Assembly (NCBI GenBank): GCA_947179485.1
Contig: OX359249.1
Location: forward strand, 44,214,915-44,278,914
DNA length: 64,000 bases
Source of the DNA: Allacma fusca
Taxonomy: Eukaryota > Arthropoda > Collembola > Symphypleona > Sminthuridae
Reading direction: 5' to 3'
The notes beneath the pieces were generated by a model that saw only the letters and a list, made by a program, of their open reading frames with translations, ran no database searches and was not told the origin of the DNA. The position numbers were made by a program, and so were the translations under genes. Shown in pieces: positions 61,737 through 64,000 of the stretch (its first letter is position 1; the number at the start of each line of letters is the position of its first letter).

Positions 61737-64000
61737 CCTCACAAGGAGACCAGCCTCAGAGTAAATTGATGGGTTGATTACCCCATGAACCTGCGTAAGT
61801 GTCCAGTGGGTTGAGCTATAGGTAACCTTTTTCCCCTTCTCCTATGTCTATACTCCTGGGTAGCAATTATACCTGCGTGTGTCAATTTCCTCTCCGACTC
61901 CTACGGAATGTGAGAACGTCCACGTGTTCAAGTTACCTCCGTAATTATGGAGATAGCCGTACACTACTCGTAATTATCCATCACTCACACTCAGGTTCCC
62001 TTTCACTGGACATTAACATCCAATCGACGAGAGGAGAGTTGTAAGAGTTGGAGGAGACCCTCGAACGTGTGGCTTTCAATTAACATTCCCTTCCCAGCCT
62101 GGCACCGATGAGTACTAATAGCCCCAATATATGAAGTCACCATTACATTTTATAAACTAGATAAGGATACTTTCCTCAGAGCTCTTTCCCCTTCCCAACA
62201 ATCAACCTCATTCCTTCCCTTTTTAAGCGCATTCATTGCAGACCCCAAACTGCAAATTAGACAAGTTGGGGAACCATAAGTAACTGAGAAGTGTCAGATG
62301 TCAGACTTTTGAGTACATCCTGCAGTCTTCTTTCCTCAATGAGGTTGAGAGCACACTGGGAGAAAGCACTGAGAGATATAAGCACGGGAAATCTCTCGGA
62401 TTTTTTAATAATCATTACAGATTTAATTCTACGTGGAATTTTCCGTTAGAAAACAAGTGACCAATAATTTTAAGGTGCACCACTTCCCCCAGCCCTACCT
62501 TATGTCAGGGAACAATTCCCATAAAAATTCATAGGGGAAAATGCATATGTTGACGATGGGGGAAGGAATTTGTCCTTTGGTAATATACAGATATGTATGT
62601 GTGAGTACATGCAGGACTGGTATGAAGTTGTGTAACTACACTTGCACATATACTTGTGTCTCTGTATCAAGATTCAAGGTATAAAGCATAAAGGCCTTGC
62701 TTAGATACGAAGGATTGGTAGGTGCTGGTATACCATGACAGCATATGCATGCAGAACTAATCAAGGCTTATTGGTAGGAAGGTATCGTAAGAAGTTTTAG
62801 TACATATGTTTGTAGATATGTACATACGATATTAAGTATCTATGGGTTGTTGGTATCTATATCTATGTCATATAGATCCTTGTGGAAATATATTTAATTA
62901 TGTAAGTATAGTAAGAGCTGTAGGACTGTGTGTGTGTGTGTACAATGTGAGTTGGTTCTTGAGACAAGCTAGGTTAATGTTGAGGAGGTAAATAGTGGGA
63001 GATGGGACTGACTCTATGACCCAAGATTTTCCTTTGTATCAGCATCTCTGTCAAGTTAAGTGAAGAGAAGCCACGGCTAACCTGGGAAATTTTCCAAGTC
63101 CAAGGAGAGAGGCGAAGGAGAGCAACGGAACAAGTTTTATGACCATCGTTTTCTATAGTTCGTTAGCTAAATAACTATCCATCCCTCGATGCATTATTCA
63201 CTACCAAATCTGCTCTCCTGGCTTCAAAGTCCCATCATAAAGATCTTGAATAGACTTGACTCTTCTCCGTCTCCTTCTTTTTTACACTTAGTATTTGTTC
63301 CCCACGGTTTCCATACGACAGACATTACTACTTCTGAGGCTGTGTTTAAACTTCCGTACTACGTGGTGTTACATTAGGAGATATGTGCATAGCTTGGATA
63401 ACGCACAGCTATACAGCGTAACTAGGTACCTCGTTATCAATGTACATATTGTGCCAAAGGACAAACAGCAAATATTGCCGGTTTTCGTATTAGCAAAGTC
63501 GGAGCGAACTACAGAAGAGTTCCACACGGCTTCTCTCTCTCTCTCTTGATTGTCATCATCATCTCAAATCAACTATAAAACTTGAGGGAAAAAACCTTCG
63601 AGAACCAGCAAATATTTCTATTCCAAGATTCCAAGGTCTTATCTGTACTAGACTTGTTCCCAAAACGAGATTACTAAACATGACAGTGAGCATTTATCAG
63701 CTTCATTCTATTTTCCTCACCCAGCCTCCAACTAACTACATATAGAATGTCTTCAGTCAGAATGTTCAAAGTAAAGAACCAGCACTCTCCTCTTTAAATA
63801 GATACAGCTTTTGAATTCAAATTTACCGCTCAAATTTCCTCCGTTTCACATCTTTCTGCCCCCCAAAAAAACTTTTTGAAACTAACATTAGTCTAGAGCT
63901 TCCCCGAGCTTCCGCTTATTTTCAAAGTAACATTTTTAAATCTTTTAAATCATTGCACGTATGTAAGTCAAAATAAATGTCAGTTCGTTTTTATAATAGC
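61737..64000. other. Non-coding stretch, no gene recognised
   Basis: Contains GGAGAAAGC at about 62360, a (GT)7 run at 62927-62941, TACATA-rich words at 62790-62840 and a CT run at 63531-63546. Short frames only. Confidence 0.5.
63531..63546. repeat. (CT)8 microsatellite
   Basis: Eight CT units, ending the window's set of GA/CT repeats. Confidence 0.85.

Noticed and set aside
1-64000. Retrovirus-like, LTR or capsid-bearing elements
   Set aside because: No paired long terminal repeats and no reverse transcriptase, integrase, protease, capsid or envelope motifs were noticed in any frame.

Overview
This 64 kb window reads as gene-poor nuclear DNA from a metazoan, most likely an invertebrate. 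The reasons are: roughly 60% A+T by eye; CpG dinucleotides common everywhere, unlike a methylation-depleted vertebrate genome; many GA/CT, GT/CA and TAG microsatellites; a hAT-type DNA transposon with an intact 8-bp target duplication; and no operon-like packing of long frames. I cannot name the species. I found no protein-coding gene or exon that I could recognise, no tRNA or rRNA, no CRISPR array, and no retrovirus-like, LTR or capsid-bearing element. The window could be intergenic or lie inside one very large intron; the sequence alone does not decide this.

Layout. 1-10 kb: unremarkable DNA with an AT microsatellite, a 30-bp duplicated purine-rich unit (4.2 kb) and a CT run. 10-15 kb: a possible 3' tail of a non-LTR (LINE/SINE) element near 11.75-11.82 kb beside a 13-bp-stem hairpin, a perfect hairpin at 12.8 kb, then the clearest object in the window, a 1000-bp non-autonomous hAT element at 13800-14799. 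15-26 kb: no gene seen; a pair of hairpins at 15.5 kb and a purine tract at 20.25-20.40 kb. 26.6-28.7 kb: microsatellites and one TATA-like core promoter candidate. 34-39 kb: two zones dense in TACATAC-like words and a purine tract of about 250 bp containing a GA microsatellite. 39-50 kb: nothing gene-like. 50.1-51.5 kb: a cluster of GT, GA and CA repeats. 51.9-52.5 kb: a decayed array of phrases of about 15 bp with a clean 31-bp tandem core. 53.5 kb: a TAG repeat. 56.45 kb: a 48-bp tandem duplication. 57.2 kb: a long GT repeat, followed by the longest open frame (57.74-58.33 kb), which I do not recognise. 59.56-59.95 kb: a second decayed phrase array. 60.4 kb: a perfect hairpin. The rest shows no gene.

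No set of genes working together can be described. The most notable signals are the hAT element with its dense subterminal repeats, the nested phrase array at 52 kb, and a short word, GGAGAAAGT, that recurs far more often than chance across the first 44 kb on both strands.
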